The position numbers were made by a program, and so were the translations under genes. Shown in pieces: positions 46,801-58,669 of a DNA stretch of 64,000 bases. The first letter of the stretch is position 1. Each line of letters opens with the position of its first letter. The stretch comes from Sequoia sempervirens (Eukaryota; Streptophyta; Pinopsida; Cupressales; Cupressaceae): NCBI GenBank assembly GCA_007258455.2, contig VDFB02000001.1, positions 17,418,162 through 17,482,161 on the forward strand, given 5' to 3'. The notes below the pieces were generated by a model, which was not told where the DNA came from, did no database searches, and saw only the letters and a program-made list of their open reading frames with translations.

Positions 46801-48716
46801 ATGAATGGAAGAAGATCTCAATATAGGAGAGGTCATTTTGGAGCCCCTGCTGATAATAGTAAATGGACACACAAAGGTGACAAAACTGACAAAGGAAAAG
46901 GAATAAATGAAGATATGTGCATGACAGATAAAGATAAAACATTTAATGCACATCTTGAGACTTATGATCATTATGACACATGGAGAAATGATTCAAGTGC
47001 AGAACCTTGTACTCCTAAAAATCAAAGAAATCCTTTTTCTTCTTATGATTCTCATAAACAAGCTGAGTTTGAAGCTAGGAAATGAGCCGAGTTTGAAGCT
47101 GAACAAGAGGTTGAAAGAATCAGAATCCAGAACCATGAGCTCTCAATATCTAATAAAGCAAAAGCACTGTTGGAACAAAAGGAGAATAGAATAAGGGAGC
47201 TGGAGGCTAAATTGTGGAAGACCCAACTTAATGATCAAACATATGGTGGCCCAAAGTATGTCCCACCTCACAAGCAGGGCAATTATGGCGCAGGGCCTTC
47301 TGGTCCACCTGTATCTCCTCACCGTCAGGGTGGGAATCACTACAAACAACCAAATAATCCTTCTCATATTCCCCCACAACATATAGGTATGTATCCACCA
47401 CCTGGCTAGAATTATATCCCACATTATAATGCTTAGTACAATAATCGCATGCCTTAGTACCAGCATCCACCTATGCCTCCCCCTCCCCAATATGTAGTAA
47501 TGATTAGGTAGTTTGATTTGTCAGGTTTCAATCCATGCCCTTACCCTATGGATGGTAGTTGGAGAGGTATGATTCCCAAGTTTGCAGGGAACAATGCAAT
47601 TTTTGTTGAAGAACATCTAAGGAATTTCAATATGTCCATTCAAGACATAGGTACGCCACATGAAGATTTGCATATGAGGTTGTTTATGATGTCCCTTATT
47701 TAAGAAGATAGGGATTGGTTTAACAGCTTGCCTGAATATTCAATTAATTCTCTCCAAGTGTTTCAAGACAAATTCTTAGAACAATTTAGGAATCAAAGTG
47801 CTCCAGATGCAGCTCTTCATGAATTGGTAAGGATTTAGAGAAATCATAATGATTGAATTTATGATTTCAACCGTAAATTCAACAAGCTGCATACTAAGGT
47901 CCCTCCTAAATCAAGGTTGTCAGATTCTACTACATTAAGTATGTATTTAAGTGCATTTGATCCCAAAACAAGGTACGAACTGAGAAATAGATTTCCAAGG
48001 GACTTGGCTGAAGCACAGAAAATTGCCTTGACAATTGAAAATAACAGAAAGGATATGGGTATAGTTAATAAGAGAGACAACCTCAGGCCTCCTCAGCAAA
48101 GCATTAATTATTAGTATAGACAAGAGAATACATACAGGAATGAGAATAGGGGTGAAAGACCAAGATTGCATGATATGCCTTACAATACAGATTGGAAAAA
48201 TGAAAAACCTATTGTAGCTAGGCCAAGAGACAAGGAGACCCCTGACCCATTGAGCAAGAAGGCAGCTTACATGATGACTAATAATTACTTTTGTGAGGTT
48301 TGCAATTAGCCACATTCTCCAGATTACTACATTGTGGCACAAAGAATGCAGAAAGAGGGATTACTGAGGGAAAATAATGAGGAAGATCACACCGTATGTT
48401 TAACTTAAAATGTTCTTCATTATGTTGAGGAAAGGGATGCTTTTTTCGAGGATGATGGCAATGAATATGATGTCTCCAATCAGAAGTATAATGTTCATAT
48501 GGCTGAGCAACATATTTTTTATGATTCTGATGAAGATTACATAGAACCACATCCTATTGAGACACCTTTTCAATACAATGTGAGGAGACCTACAGTAGAT
48601 GAAATAAAAATAATTACTATTGCTGTAGTTGAACAAGCACGAAGTAAGTACTGGTTGAGAAACAAAAAAGTAAATGAACTAGATGGAGTTCCTGGGGGAA
48701 TCTTTATAAAAGATTA
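46801..48716 (+). pseudogene. gag pseudogene of the 11.6-kb gypsy element
   Basis: It starts at ATG 46801 (MNGRRSQYRRG), where the second copy also has an ATG (63367). A charged N-terminal part with coiled-coil-like EFEAEQEVERIRIQNHE and LLEQKENRIRELEAKL is followed by a proline/glycine-rich stretch (YVPPHKQGNYGAGPSGPP). The gag core comes next, with PKFAGNNAIFVEEHLRNFNM, LPEYSINSLQVFQDKFLEQF and RFPRDLAEAQKIALTIENN. About a dozen in-frame stops, nearly all TAG/TAA/TGA at places where CAG/CAA/CGA fits, break one continuous frame. A Cys-rich segment (YFCEVCN) lies near 48290. Gag forms the virus-like particle. Confidence 0.88.
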
Positions 48717-49089
48717 GAAGACAGCATAGGAAAATGTAACAAAGTCAGGAAGTGAGCAGCATGATGAAATTAAATAGAAATCAGTCTGGAATAAGGAAGT
48801 GAAGGAATTAGATAAAGAAATACAGACACTTGTGTAGTCTAGTAAAAAAGAAAAAGATGAAAGCAAGAAAGAAGCGCCAAAATTAAAGAAAACTGTCAAG
48901 ATGGAGGGCTCTTCTTTTGATTTTGCTCAGGCATTGTCCCAGGTAAAACTATTTGTTCCACTTCTTGAATTAAAGAAAATAAAAGGGTACAGAGATGATG
49001 CTATTTAGTTGATTACAAATGGGAATAAGAAAAATATGAATTGTGAAGAGGTCAACAGGTAGGAAAAGGTAAGTAATTCTGAGGTTTGC

Positions 49090-49536
49090 TTGAATGATAT
49101 ATTATCAACTCCTCCACAAGTGGATCCATTCTTCACCACATTGCTTATAAATAATAAATTACTGAGGAACTGCATGATTGATTCTGGTCCTGCTATAAAC
49201 ATTATGCTAGTAGGAGTAATGAAACAACTTGGCATGTGGGTTGATACCTATGAAGGGAAGTGCTATGCAATGGATAACCGACCTGTTCCTATGGTTGGTA
49301 TTATAAAAGATGTTGAAGTCAAATTGGCTACATATCCGCAGGCAACATATAATATAGACATAACAGTTATTGATACTCCTCCTCAATTCAGGATGGTTTT
49401 GTCAAGACAAGGGACTGCAACTATTGGTGGGAATGTTCAATTTGATTTATCTTATGCTACTATACCAGTGAATGGTCAGGAGGTCAAGTTATACAGAGAG
49501 CCAAGAATGAGCCAGAATGTTGAAAGTGTGCCATAG
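49090..49536 (+). pseudogene. Aspartic protease of the 11.6-kb gypsy element
   Basis: The catalytic DSG is at 49180-49188 in NCMIDSGPAINIMLVGVMK, followed by the hydrophobic strands of a retropepsin and a conserved tail (TYNIDITVIDTPPQFRMVLS). It lies in the gag frame, with stops just before (49063) and after (49534). It would cleave the polyprotein. The domain itself is open and has its active site, but the surrounding polyprotein is broken. Confidence 0.88.
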
Positions 49537-49566
49537 GATCAGATCAATTTTTTCTGTGATGTTGAT

Positions 49567-50033
49567 TTGGGGAGTTTTAGGATTGAACCAACTCAACCAG
49601 AATTAACCAATAGTGATCCAATTGAGAAGCATGTTGCACTTGATTGCAATGGTGTATGGAAGATGTATTTTGATGGGGACTACAGTCAAGAGGGTAATGG
49701 AGCTAGGATTGTATTTCGTTCACCTGGAGGTATGACTCTTAAATATTCTTTCCTGTTAGCATTTGAATGTACAAAAAATGTGACAGAATACAAAGCTTTA
49801 TTGACAGGTTTGAACATAGCTATGAAACACAAGATTAAGTTGTTATCTGTCTATGGTGATTTTGAGTTGGTTGTTTCACAAATTAAATCAAAGTATGCAA
49901 CAAAACACAAGAGATTAAAGCAATACAAGAATGTTGTATGGGACACAATTGAATTATTTGATGCCTTCTCAATTAAATGGATTGACAGGTCTAAAAACAT
50001 AATGGGAGATTTTTTTAGCAAATGTAGCATTGA
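49567..50033 (+). pseudogene. RNase H (archaeal/plant-type) domain located upstream of RT
   Basis: This is an RNase H of the RVT_3/archaeal-like type. The four acidic residues are present: Asp36 in MYFDGDYSQEG (49672), Glu74 in NVTEYKALLTGL (49786), Asp98 in VYGDFELVVSQI (49858) and Asp148 in NIMGDFF (50008-50010). The family features KHKRLKQYKNVVWD and FSIKWIDRSKN are there too. A one-base insertion in a T run right after Asp148 breaks the end of the domain. It degrades RNA in RNA/DNA hybrids. In Tat elements such a second RNase H is usually described after the RT; here it precedes RT in the polyprotein. Confidence 0.9.
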
Positions 50034-50143
50034 AAAGAGATGATATCACGCTGGCTAGTGTATAACAGGTTGAGTTCAAGACAAGGCCTGCTATTCCTAA
50101 TAACATTTACAGCTGGCAAGTTTTTAATGATGATGATGATCTT

Positions 50144-51330
50144 TTGAAGTTTCTTCATTGCATAGATCAATATGAAACTCAGGAGATTGACTTCAATGCT
50201 TTTGTTGAGGAAGTAGATGGCAAACAAACTGTGCTTGGCAAGGAGATCTTGCAGCTCAAAACAAATAAATTGCCTAAGGGTCTAGTGGCATTGGAAATGG
50301 TATATGATGGAAATGATAGATCTCTAATGAAGCAAACACCAGTTAGAAAGGAAGATGTTGAAGAGATTAAGTTGGGGACTGATATAGCTCCAAGAAAGGT
50401 ATACGTTGGAAAGAAGATTAGCCCAGTAATTAGGCGAATGCTAATTGAATTGTTGAGAAAGTACAAACATGTGTTTGCTTGGTCATATGAAGATTTGAAG
50501 GCTTACAGGTAGGGTTTATTTCAGCATAAAATTCCATTGAAACCAGATGTCAAGCCTTTTAGACAAAAGCAAAGGCCTATAAATCCAAGTTTGGAGCCCA
50601 AGATGCAAGAGAATTGACCAAGCTCAGGGATGGAGGAATTATTAAACCAATCAGACATTCAACCTGGGTTTCAAATCTAGTTCCTGTGAGAAAAAAGAAT
50701 GGTGACATTAGGCTGTGTGTGGACTTTAGAAATTTGAACATGGCATCTCTCAAGGATAATTATCCTTTGCCCAATATGGAATCTATTTTGCATAGAGTAA
50801 CGGGGTGTGAATTTTTATCCATGATGGATGGTTTTTATGGATACAATCAGGTCAAAGTCAAGGATTCTGAGCAATACAAGATAGCGTTCACAACTCCTTG
50901 GGGAACATATGTGTACATAAGAATGCCATTTGGTCTCACCAATGCTGGAGCGACTTTCCAAATAGCCATGGATGTTGCATTTGCTGATTTGATTAACATT
51001 ATCATGGTGGTGTACCAAGATGACTTGACTACTTATTTGAAGAAGGCTGAAGATCATGTGTGACATCTTGAAAAGGTATTTATAAAAGCTCTTGAATATG
51101 GCATTAGTTTAAGTCCAAAGAAGTGTCATTTTGTAGTCACAGAAGGTAAACTCTTGGGTCATATTGTTTCAAAAGAAGGAATTAAAATAGATCCTGAGAG
51201 AGTTGAAGCTATTGATAGAATTCCTATTCCTAAAACTGTTAAGGCAATATAATCGTTCTTTGGTCAAATTAATTTTGTCAGAAGATTTGTTTCTAATTTT
51301 GCTAAGATCATTAAGCCTATATCTAAAATG
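50144..51330 (+). pseudogene. Reverse transcriptase of the 11.6-kb gypsy element
   Basis: The N-terminal lead-in has KHVFAWSYEDLKAYR (stop) and HKIPLKPDVKPFRQKQRP. The palm and fingers follow with VPVRKKNGDIRLCVDFRNLN, MPFGLTNAGATFQ and the catalytic box YQDD (51013-51024; commonly YLDD or YVDD), then GHIVSKEGIKIDPERVEAI in the thumb. Frames: 50144-50512, a shift near 50605, then 50614-51330 with stops at 51061 and about 51250. It copies element RNA into DNA. Confidence 0.9.
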
Positions 51331-51780
51331 TTGAAGAAAGGACAAAATATTGATTGGACTGCTGAAGCCTTGGATGCTTTCATGTCTATCAAAAGGGCTA
51401 CCAAAGAGGCTCCTGTTCTTAAATCTCTAGATTTTACACAGCCTTTTCAGATTTTTTCTTTTTCCTCAATGCATACTATTACTGCTGTTATGTTACAGAA
51501 GAATGTGGATGGTTATGAACAGCCTGTGTCTTTCTTTAGTAAATCATTACAAGGGTCTAAATTGAAGTATGACATAATGGAAAAACAAGCATTTGCATTG
51601 GTGAAAGTTATAAAAGCATTCAGACCATATCTTGTAGGAGCCAAAGTGATTGCTTATGTCCCTCATGCTGTTGTCAAAGATATTTTAACACAATCTAAAG
51701 TCACAGGGAAAAGATGCAGATGGATCAACAAGATTCAAGAGTTCGACATGGAGATACAAATCACTAAGCTAGTTAGAGGG
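51331..51780 (+). pseudogene. Degenerate gypsy RNase H after RT (connection-like)
   Basis: The fold of the usual gypsy RNase H is recognisable: PFQIFSFSSMHTITAVMLQ, then EQPVSFFSKSLQGSKLKYDI, then MEKQAFALVKVIKAFRPYL. The first acidic position is SMHT instead of a D-containing turn, and the third region reads IAYVPHAVVKDIL where active enzymes have T-D-H. Only the central Glu (51580) remains. This fits loss of catalysis after a second RNase H was gained, as reported for Tat elements. The frame itself is open here. Confidence 0.82.
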
Positions 51781-51859
51781 CAAGGTTTGGCAAGATTGAT
51801 GGTAGAAACCAATTTTGAGGCAAATCAAATATGCAATGTTGAAGAAGGGTCTACAATCA

Positions 51860-52990
51860 CAAGTATTGAGCACACCCCATGGTATATTGATGTTATGCAT
51901 TACCTTAAATACATGAAGTGTCCAGATGGGCTAAGTGACAGCCAAAAGAGGACTTTGAAATTACAAGCCTCAAGGTATGTTTTCATTGATGGAGATTTGT
52001 TTTGGAAGAACAAAGATGGTGTATTATTATTATGCCTGGATGAATCACAAGCCAAGCATGTTCTAAGTGAAACGCATGAAGGAATTTGTGGAGGTCACTA
52101 CTTAGCAAAGACAACTGCACACAAGATTCTCAGGGCTAGGTATTATTGGCCAAATTTTTTTAATGATTCCTTTACACATGTGAGGAAGTGTGAAGCTTAT
52201 CAAAAGTTTTCTGCTAAATTGAAGTATCAGGGTGCTTTGCCACTGCGACCTTTGCAAGCTGATGCCCCTTTTCATCAATGGGGAATTGATTTCATTGGAG
52301 AGATACATGAGAGATCAAGTGGAGGACATAAATGGATACTAGTTTCCATTGATTATTTTACAAAAATGGGTAGAGGCAGTCCCAACCAAGTAGGCTACAA
52401 GTAAAGTTGTAACAAATTTCTTGATGGACAACATTATCACCATATTTGGTACACCAGTAAGGATAATCATAGACAATGGGATGTGTTTCAAGTCAGATGA
52501 ATTCAAAATCTTTTGTGATAGTTTTGGTATTACTATCTCTTATGCAGCCCCCTATCATCCCCAAGCTAATGGTCAAGTAGAATCTAGCAATAAAATCCTT
52601 TTGAAGATTATAAAAAGGATGCTAGAAAATAATAAGAAAGCTTGGGATTCAAAGCTAAAACTGGCTGTGTGGGTTGATAGGATCACTGTGAAGAAGGCAA
52701 TTGGAAAATCACCATTTGAATTAGTATATGGAGCACAAGCTAGGATGCCCCTGCAGGACTTGTTACCGGTCTATAAGTTTGTTTTACAGGAAGATTTGGA
52801 AGTTCCTGAGCCTATGGAAGATAGAATGGAACAACTTGCTGAGCTTGATGAAGTAAGAAGAGAGGCCCAAAGTCAAAACATGAAGTTACAGACACAGATG
52901 AAATATCTATTTGATAAGAAGGCAAAGAATAGAAAATTTGAAGAGAATGACTTGGTGTTAATATGGAATGCAAGGTGTGAGGATAAATGA
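51860..52990 (+). pseudogene. Integrase of the 11.6-kb gypsy element
   Basis: The zinc-binding region has ETHEGICGGHYLAKT, with histidines at codons 52075 and 52096, and CEAYQKF, where the second cysteine of C-x2-C is Tyr. The catalytic core has Asp in WGIDFIGE (52288-52290), Asp in IIDNGMCF (52472) and Glu in GQVESSNK (52580), giving D-D-35-E. A one-base shift in an A run near 52360 and a TAG near 52400 separate the halves. The end has KNRKFEENDLVLIW. No chromodomain seen. It inserts element DNA into the genome. Confidence 0.9.
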
Positions 52991-53410
52991 ATGCATGGTA
53001 AATTTGAATCCTTCTAGCTGGGACCATTTATTGCCAAAAAAGGGGGTGAAGATTCATATTATTTGCAAAACATGGTTGGTGAAGATTAGGAATTGCCTGT
53101 TCATGGCAATTCTTGAAGCTTTTCTTCTCTTGAGCATCATAGAGGATTAAGGGTTACCAGTGCATGGACAACTCTTGATGGTCCTCTTTAAAACTATTTT
53201 CCATGCACAGTAGTTTAGGTTTTCATACATTTCCACTTCACTTCCATTTTGCATTCATTTTTCATCCATTTCCACTTTCATTTTGCATTCTCTGCATTCA
53301 GTTCCATTTCCATTCATTTCCATTCATTCCATTCTCTGTCTAGTCTACTCACCCAAAGATTCTGGATCCTTGCAATGATCTGACTATCATTCATCCCCAG
53401 ATGGAGCCAC
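52991..53410 (+). other. 3' untranslated part with ATTCCATTT-type repeats and putative polypurine region
   Basis: After integrase come decayed frames, then short repeats of CATTCATTTCCA-type words (about 53230-53340). The sequence CCCCAGATGGAGCCAC ends at 53410, directly before the 3' LTR, and is the likely plus-strand primer region, though it is not a clean purine tract. Confidence 0.6.
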
Positions 53411-55798
53411 TATTATAACTATCAAAAATTGATATTTTCACATGTTGATTTTACTCATAATCTTCCAAGTGGGTCCAACCTTTGATGCATTTCCCTCTCT
53501 TCGTGCATATTTTCCTCATGCTCTACCATTTTCTTCCTTTGAATCCATCGAGTTATGCATATTCTTCATTCTGGTTCATGTCGGCATAGGTATCCATATG
53601 TCTCCCTGACCTGTGTATGTTCCTTATTTCTTTGTTGCAGGTTGTCAGCGAGACTTTCTTCATGTGATGGCGATGGTGGAAACTCTTGTCGACATATCTT
53701 ATGACTTTCTGGCTTGCATCTTGCCAAGTTTCTGATGTTTCGGCAACAGGTGAATTTTGACTCGTATCGGCATATGTTAAGACTATTTGCAAGGGGTCTC
53801 ATCGATTTCTACTTGTTTCCCCAACTATGGGTGTGGTGGTTCATTGGCGAAGGTTATAGCTATCGGTATTGTGTCTTGGTCTTGTCGACAAAGTGAATAT
53901 GGAGCTTTTGGTGTAACTATTACCCTCTCTTGGCGACCTCAGGTGATTTTTGGTGAAACGGGGTGTTCTCTGCATAGCGTCTTACCGAGGGTTGAATGTT
54001 ATAGTGATATGAGGGTCTTTGTCGGCATAGGGGTGGCGATGTCTTGGTGATACCTATGCTCAGAGTTTTTGGTATAGCAATGTGGAGTCTATAAAAGGTT
54101 TCCCCGAATGTGATGGGCTATACCGACATACATGTGGAGGTTGTTTTTCAGCAAGAGTTTTCTCTTTTCTTGGCGATGCGGAGATGGTTGAGACCTTTTG
54201 GTATAACATTGTAATTTTGGTATATGGTCTTCCCGATGCCATTGAGCTACAACGACAATAAGTGAATGCAGGGGAGCATTGGCATAAAGGGTCATATGTC
54301 ATAGCGACTTGGGTGAAAGCATTTTCTTTGGTGAAGCTTAGTGAAACCTCTATAACGTCTCCCCAAAGGAAATGACCTATGGCGACATTTCTTTTTTTCG
54401 GCATAATGATAGCCCGGTCTTAGTGGCATAGAGTTAGTAAGGTGACTTTAAGTGAAACTCATAATGGTCTATGTGGCTTCTCCCCGAATGGATATTGTCT
54501 TGGTGAGGGTGTTTTGGAATTGTTTGTCGGCAAGAGTGTTGGTGACATATGAAGGATAAAGGATCCTCAGTGTAGCTCGATGAATTCTATATAGCGTTTC
54601 ACCGACCCGAGTAAGCTATAGTGATACATAGTGGGAACAAAAGCTTACTTCCTGACTTCGATATAACATGTGCACGGTTATGACAAACATGGAATAGGGA
54701 TCAGTGTTATTTTTCCTTTGGCATACCTTCATAGATGTCTTAGCGAATATGATAATAGGGATACAAGCAATGCGATAAGTGAATGAATTGCTTTCGGCAG
54801 GACCACTTGCATTGTCTTGCCAACTGTATAGTGGTGAAAACGGAATTGCAAGTCATTGTGGCCGACATGAGTCTACTTGAATAACCATTGCAGGTTGACA
54901 TACTTTGAGCCCAATTTTCATGCTGGGCTGACATGATGTTTTATCTTGTTATTTTTCTCATGCTGGTGTATAAATAGGCATGTTCTAGTTGTTAATTGGG
55001 GACCAGAGATCAAAATTTTTGACATACTGCAAGTTGATGCATTAGAATAAAATTATATAACAAGAGGCTATTGTTGCATGATTTTCACAATGGAGGTAAT
55101 TATGAGATTTAGTTGATGTTGTTGCATTTCTTTTGGTATCAGTTATCTATTGAATTAAATGAAAGATACTGCTAAGTTGTCTCCATGATTGATTTCTCTA
55201 GTTGTTTAAGTTGACATAACAAGTTTATGTTCAACTTGTCAATACACAATTGTTCTATTCATGTGATTAATCAATTGGTTCTTTCAAGAAAAGATTAAAT
55301 CCTTTTATTGATCATGGTAATCAGAGAGATTCATTTTGGATTATTTAAGTAGAACTTAGTAATCACAATACTTCATGTCCATACAAGTTATGAATAGATT
55401 ATATGCCAGATAATTTGTATCTCATCCAAAGAGTGTTGCTCATCTTGATCTTGTTTGACTCCACCTACCCAATAAGGCACTAGTCCCTGCTATCATCATT
55501 TTGAATTCACTTAATTTCTTTACATCTGTTAATCAAGAATTTTAGGATTTAGATTATAAGAATTGCTATCAAGTTTGGTTTCATTTTGTTCACTATAATT
55601 TGCCATCGTGGACAAAGCATTTCAGAAAGATAACCGTAAGTCAAGTATGCATTATTTAGAGAGGTACACCTACCTTGGTCTTGCAGCACCAGAAGAGTAA
55701 AAGGTTTGATTGCTTCAAACCTAATTCTATTACCCTAAAGTGTATCAAGAGATTGGCAGCCTCTTGAGGCATTCCACCTTCATTTTTGAGAGCTAACA
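53411..55798 (+). repeat. 3' LTR of the 11.6-kb gypsy element
   Basis: It begins TATTATAACTATC and ends GAGAGCTAACA, followed by the TSD GATCC. Compared with the 5' LTR it lacks about 12 bp near 53875 and about 20 bp near 54700 (after CATGGAATAGGG), which the LTR at 60802 keeps. Those losses happened in this copy. Confidence 0.93.
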
Positions 55799-55803
55799 GA
55801 TCC

Positions 55804-56241
55804 ATTGGCATATTGAATCTCACAGGATTCTCCTGCACAAACAAAAAATTATATATATTAATTTCTTACCAACTTCCTTAATATTCCCATGTAAGCAAAC
55901 TAAACTAAGTGAGGTTGAGGGTTTGAAGTAGAGTACCATATTCTTTGTATGTGCTTGACTTTGATGACTTGTATCTTGAATGAAAATAGCAAGCTAGATG
56001 CACTGTAAAATCATGGTTAATCATTGTTACAAAAATAACCACAAAATCCTCTTTAATTAAAATAATCCTTCTAGAGATATTTCAATTAATTTCTAAGAGA
56101 CCTAATTTCACTATCCAAACAACCATCAATCTATTTACTGCATATAATTTCCCAGAATTCAGAATTTGAATGTAATGAAACTAACCATAATTACCAAATA
56201 TTTGACACCAAAATGTAGTACAAAATGAATTGTTTTACATA
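55804..56241. other. Spacer after the gypsy element
   Basis: AT-rich continuation of the target DNA. The empty site would read GGATATTGATCC joined to ATTGGCATATTG. No gene called. Confidence 0.4.
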
Positions 56242-57149
56242 ATGGCTCAAAGAGATGTCATCTCATGGAATGAAATGATATGATTGCAGAATGTGCATAA
56301 AGTGGATTTTGCAAGGGAGCTCTCAAAATCTTTAAATTAATGAAGCACTCTGGAACACTGACATTGTAAGTTTTGCTTATGTTCTAGATGCATGCAATCA
56401 TGCAGGTTTAGTGGATAAGGGTTGCACATACTTCACACGTCAATAACCCTTATTGCATTACATATATAGCTAATAATTAGGTGTGCATGGTTGACCTTTG
56501 TGCTCATGTTGGCTATCTTTAGGACACCCTAAACATTTTTTTTGAGATGCTAGTTAAGTATTTCATTCCTATGTATCATATATGAATATAGGTTGAGTAT
56601 TCCAACAACACTAGTTTTTTAGATGGATCCTAAAAATGCTACAACTTATGTTCTTCTCTAAAAAATCTATATAGAAGCGGGTATGTGTGGTGAGGTTCAA
56701 ATAGTAGGGAGATTGATGAAAGATAGAGGAATTCAAAAGATACCTGCATGTAGTTGGATCGAAGGGTATAAAATGGTACATGATTTTTTGTGTAGGAGAC
56801 ATATCACATCCAAAAGCATGGGAGATCTATGCAAAATAGGAGAAATTAGCTTGGAAAATGAAGGAAATAGGATATTTCCAAATTCAAGACTTTTACTCAA
56901 TGTTGTAGAATAAGAGAAAAAGAATCATTTATCTACCACCATAGTGAAAAGTTAGTAATTACATTTGGTTTGTTAAACATGGCCCCTGGTACAACTATCA
57001 GAGTTGTTAAGAACCTTCAAGTATGTTATGATTTTCACATTGCATCTAAATTCATCTCCAAGATTGTTGCAAGAGAAATTGTTCTGAGAGATGTGAATTA
57101 TTTCCATCATTTTAAATAGGGATAATGCTCTTGTGGATAATATTGGTGA
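56242..57149 (+). pseudogene. PPR-DYW protein pseudogene (3' part)
   Basis: The plus strand reads MAQRDVISWNEMI, a typical PPR repeat start. The E/E+ part has LMKDRGIQKIPACSWIEG and KMVHDFL; the DYW domain has HHSEK (HxE at 56940-56948), PGTTIRVVKNLQVC, FHIASKFISKIVAREIVLRD and FHHFK. It ends CSCG, a stop, YW, then a TGA (57147-57149) exactly where the family ends. The second Cys of the C-x2-C pair is Phe (CYDF). Many stops and shifts occur throughout and the 5' part is missing. DYW PPR proteins edit C to U in organelle RNA. This copy is dead. Confidence 0.88.
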
Positions 57150-58669
57150 TGCTAAATGAAACAATCTAAAAAATAGGCTTACACTATAATAATGTGCACT
57201 ACAATAGATATCCAGTAATAATGAAGGGACATCCATCAAAGCATAACAATAAGTATTTTTTTGGTCATATTTTGTAGTTACAAGTGCCCTACTAGACATA
57301 CATGAAAATGTGGAAGCAATATACACAAGGAAATAAAACTATTTGAAAAAAATGCCTCAAAGAAATGTTATATTTCTTTTTATAATTTAACCACAATACT
57401 GCACCATTTTGACATAATCCTTGTGGTGATGCAGGATGTTACTACTACACCACACTATTATTGCTTAGCCTGATAGAGCTTCCAAGGTTTTTGTAATTTC
57501 TGGGGATCCCATTGACATGGTCTACAAATTAAACCCTCATTTTCATGATGTGGACAAGGTTTGTTTTGAACAAACTTTGGTTGTTATATTTTCATGTTGA
57601 CATGCCCTACTAGTGTGTCATTACTTAAGTCATCACTTGAACCATTGTATACATTCAACTACCAACCCCTTTGGTCTAGAGTGCTAGTTACCCAGTCAGT
57701 CATTGATTTTAATTGCATCCTAATGTTGGGTGTTAAATTCTTCCCAAAATGACTTAAGCTTAAGTCATCTATTTGTGAGGGTCATGTCACTGTTGGCCTA
57801 GTATTTACCCCTTCTTTAATGCTAACCTTACTGTGTATGTAGGTTTAGTGATTCAAGACCATGAGAAGAGATCTTGACTATACCCCACTAGCTTACAAGT
57901 GAAAAATGGCGACCGGTTATGTAGTGCAAGGACAATGAGATGATGATGCATGTCTTCAAATAGACATGGGGCCCAGTCTCCACTATTTGGCTCATTGTCC
58001 ATGCTTCTAAACTGATGAACGAGGTTAAATGATAGGGGATAATCACCATTGTTCCCTACTAGCTCATGAGGAGAAGGTGAAGGCTCATTAAAGGCCCAAA
58101 GATTAGTGAGATCCTGAAATGTTGATCAATCCACCCAATCCATGAGATAGATGATGCTTAATGATGAAAAATTTTCCATCTAAGGTGGGTTAATATCATT
58201 GGCCAAAGAAAAATTAGTGAAGCACTGTTGGACTTCAAACTTGATCAACCTAAATTGGGCCATTTGATCTAGCATCTCATCATCAAATTAATGGCTGACA
58301 TTCAAAGTTGAAAAACTAGCACATGATAACCATTTCATTCTACAACCAGTGGGCATTAATGATATACTCTCTATAGGTACAATCAAATTGATCCCTGTGT
58401 GTGTGAAAACTTAATTTCCAACATAATGAAGTATGATATGTAGATTTTCATGCATTTGGGAATTAAATGGTGAAATTACGCATGCCAAGGAATTCTACAG
58501 TTTGCGCGTGTGTTTTTCATTGAACATTGATGATTGCTATCATCACTCTCTTCAATAAATAGGAGTGAGTTGCTATTTTCACCATAGCAATTAGTTAACA
58601 AGTCTTTGAGTTTGTGTAGAGAGCCAAGGTTACAAGTGTAGATTTTTTGGTGGCAGAATGAGCAAGCTT
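57150..58669. other. Unassigned region before the gap
   Basis: No recognisable gene. A perfect 20-bp palindrome (ATGACTTAAG then CTTAAGTCAT) lies at 57749-57768, and part of it (CTTAAGTCAT) also occurs near 57624. Confidence 0.4.

Larger units (their letters stand above)
44224..55798 (+). mobile_element. Full-length Ty3/gypsy element, Tat-like, with an RNase H upstream of RT
   Basis: Two LTRs of 2,419 and 2,388 bp flank an internal region, and GATCC occurs on both sides (44219-44223, 55799-55803). Domain order on the plus strand: gag, protease (DSG), RNase H with a complete D-E-D-D set, reverse transcriptase (YQDD), a second degenerate RNase H, and integrase (DD35E). Gag through the first RNase H is one frame broken only by stops. 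One-base shifts lie at about 50011, 50605 and 52360. Two RNase H domains are a hallmark of the plant Tat lineage. The LTRs start TATT rather than TG. A second copy begins at 60802. Confidence 0.93.

Noticed and set aside
47143..47490. Minus-strand frames rich in Trp/Ile over gag, and the counterpart at 63709-63948
   Set aside because: Antisense to the Pro/Gly-rich gag segment.
50179..51066. Minus-strand frames over RT
   Set aside because: Shadows of the reverse-transcriptase frame.
55656..55844. Minus-strand frame crossing the 3' LTR end into flanking DNA
   Set aside because: Most of it is LTR sequence. The short flanking part alone is too little to call an exon.
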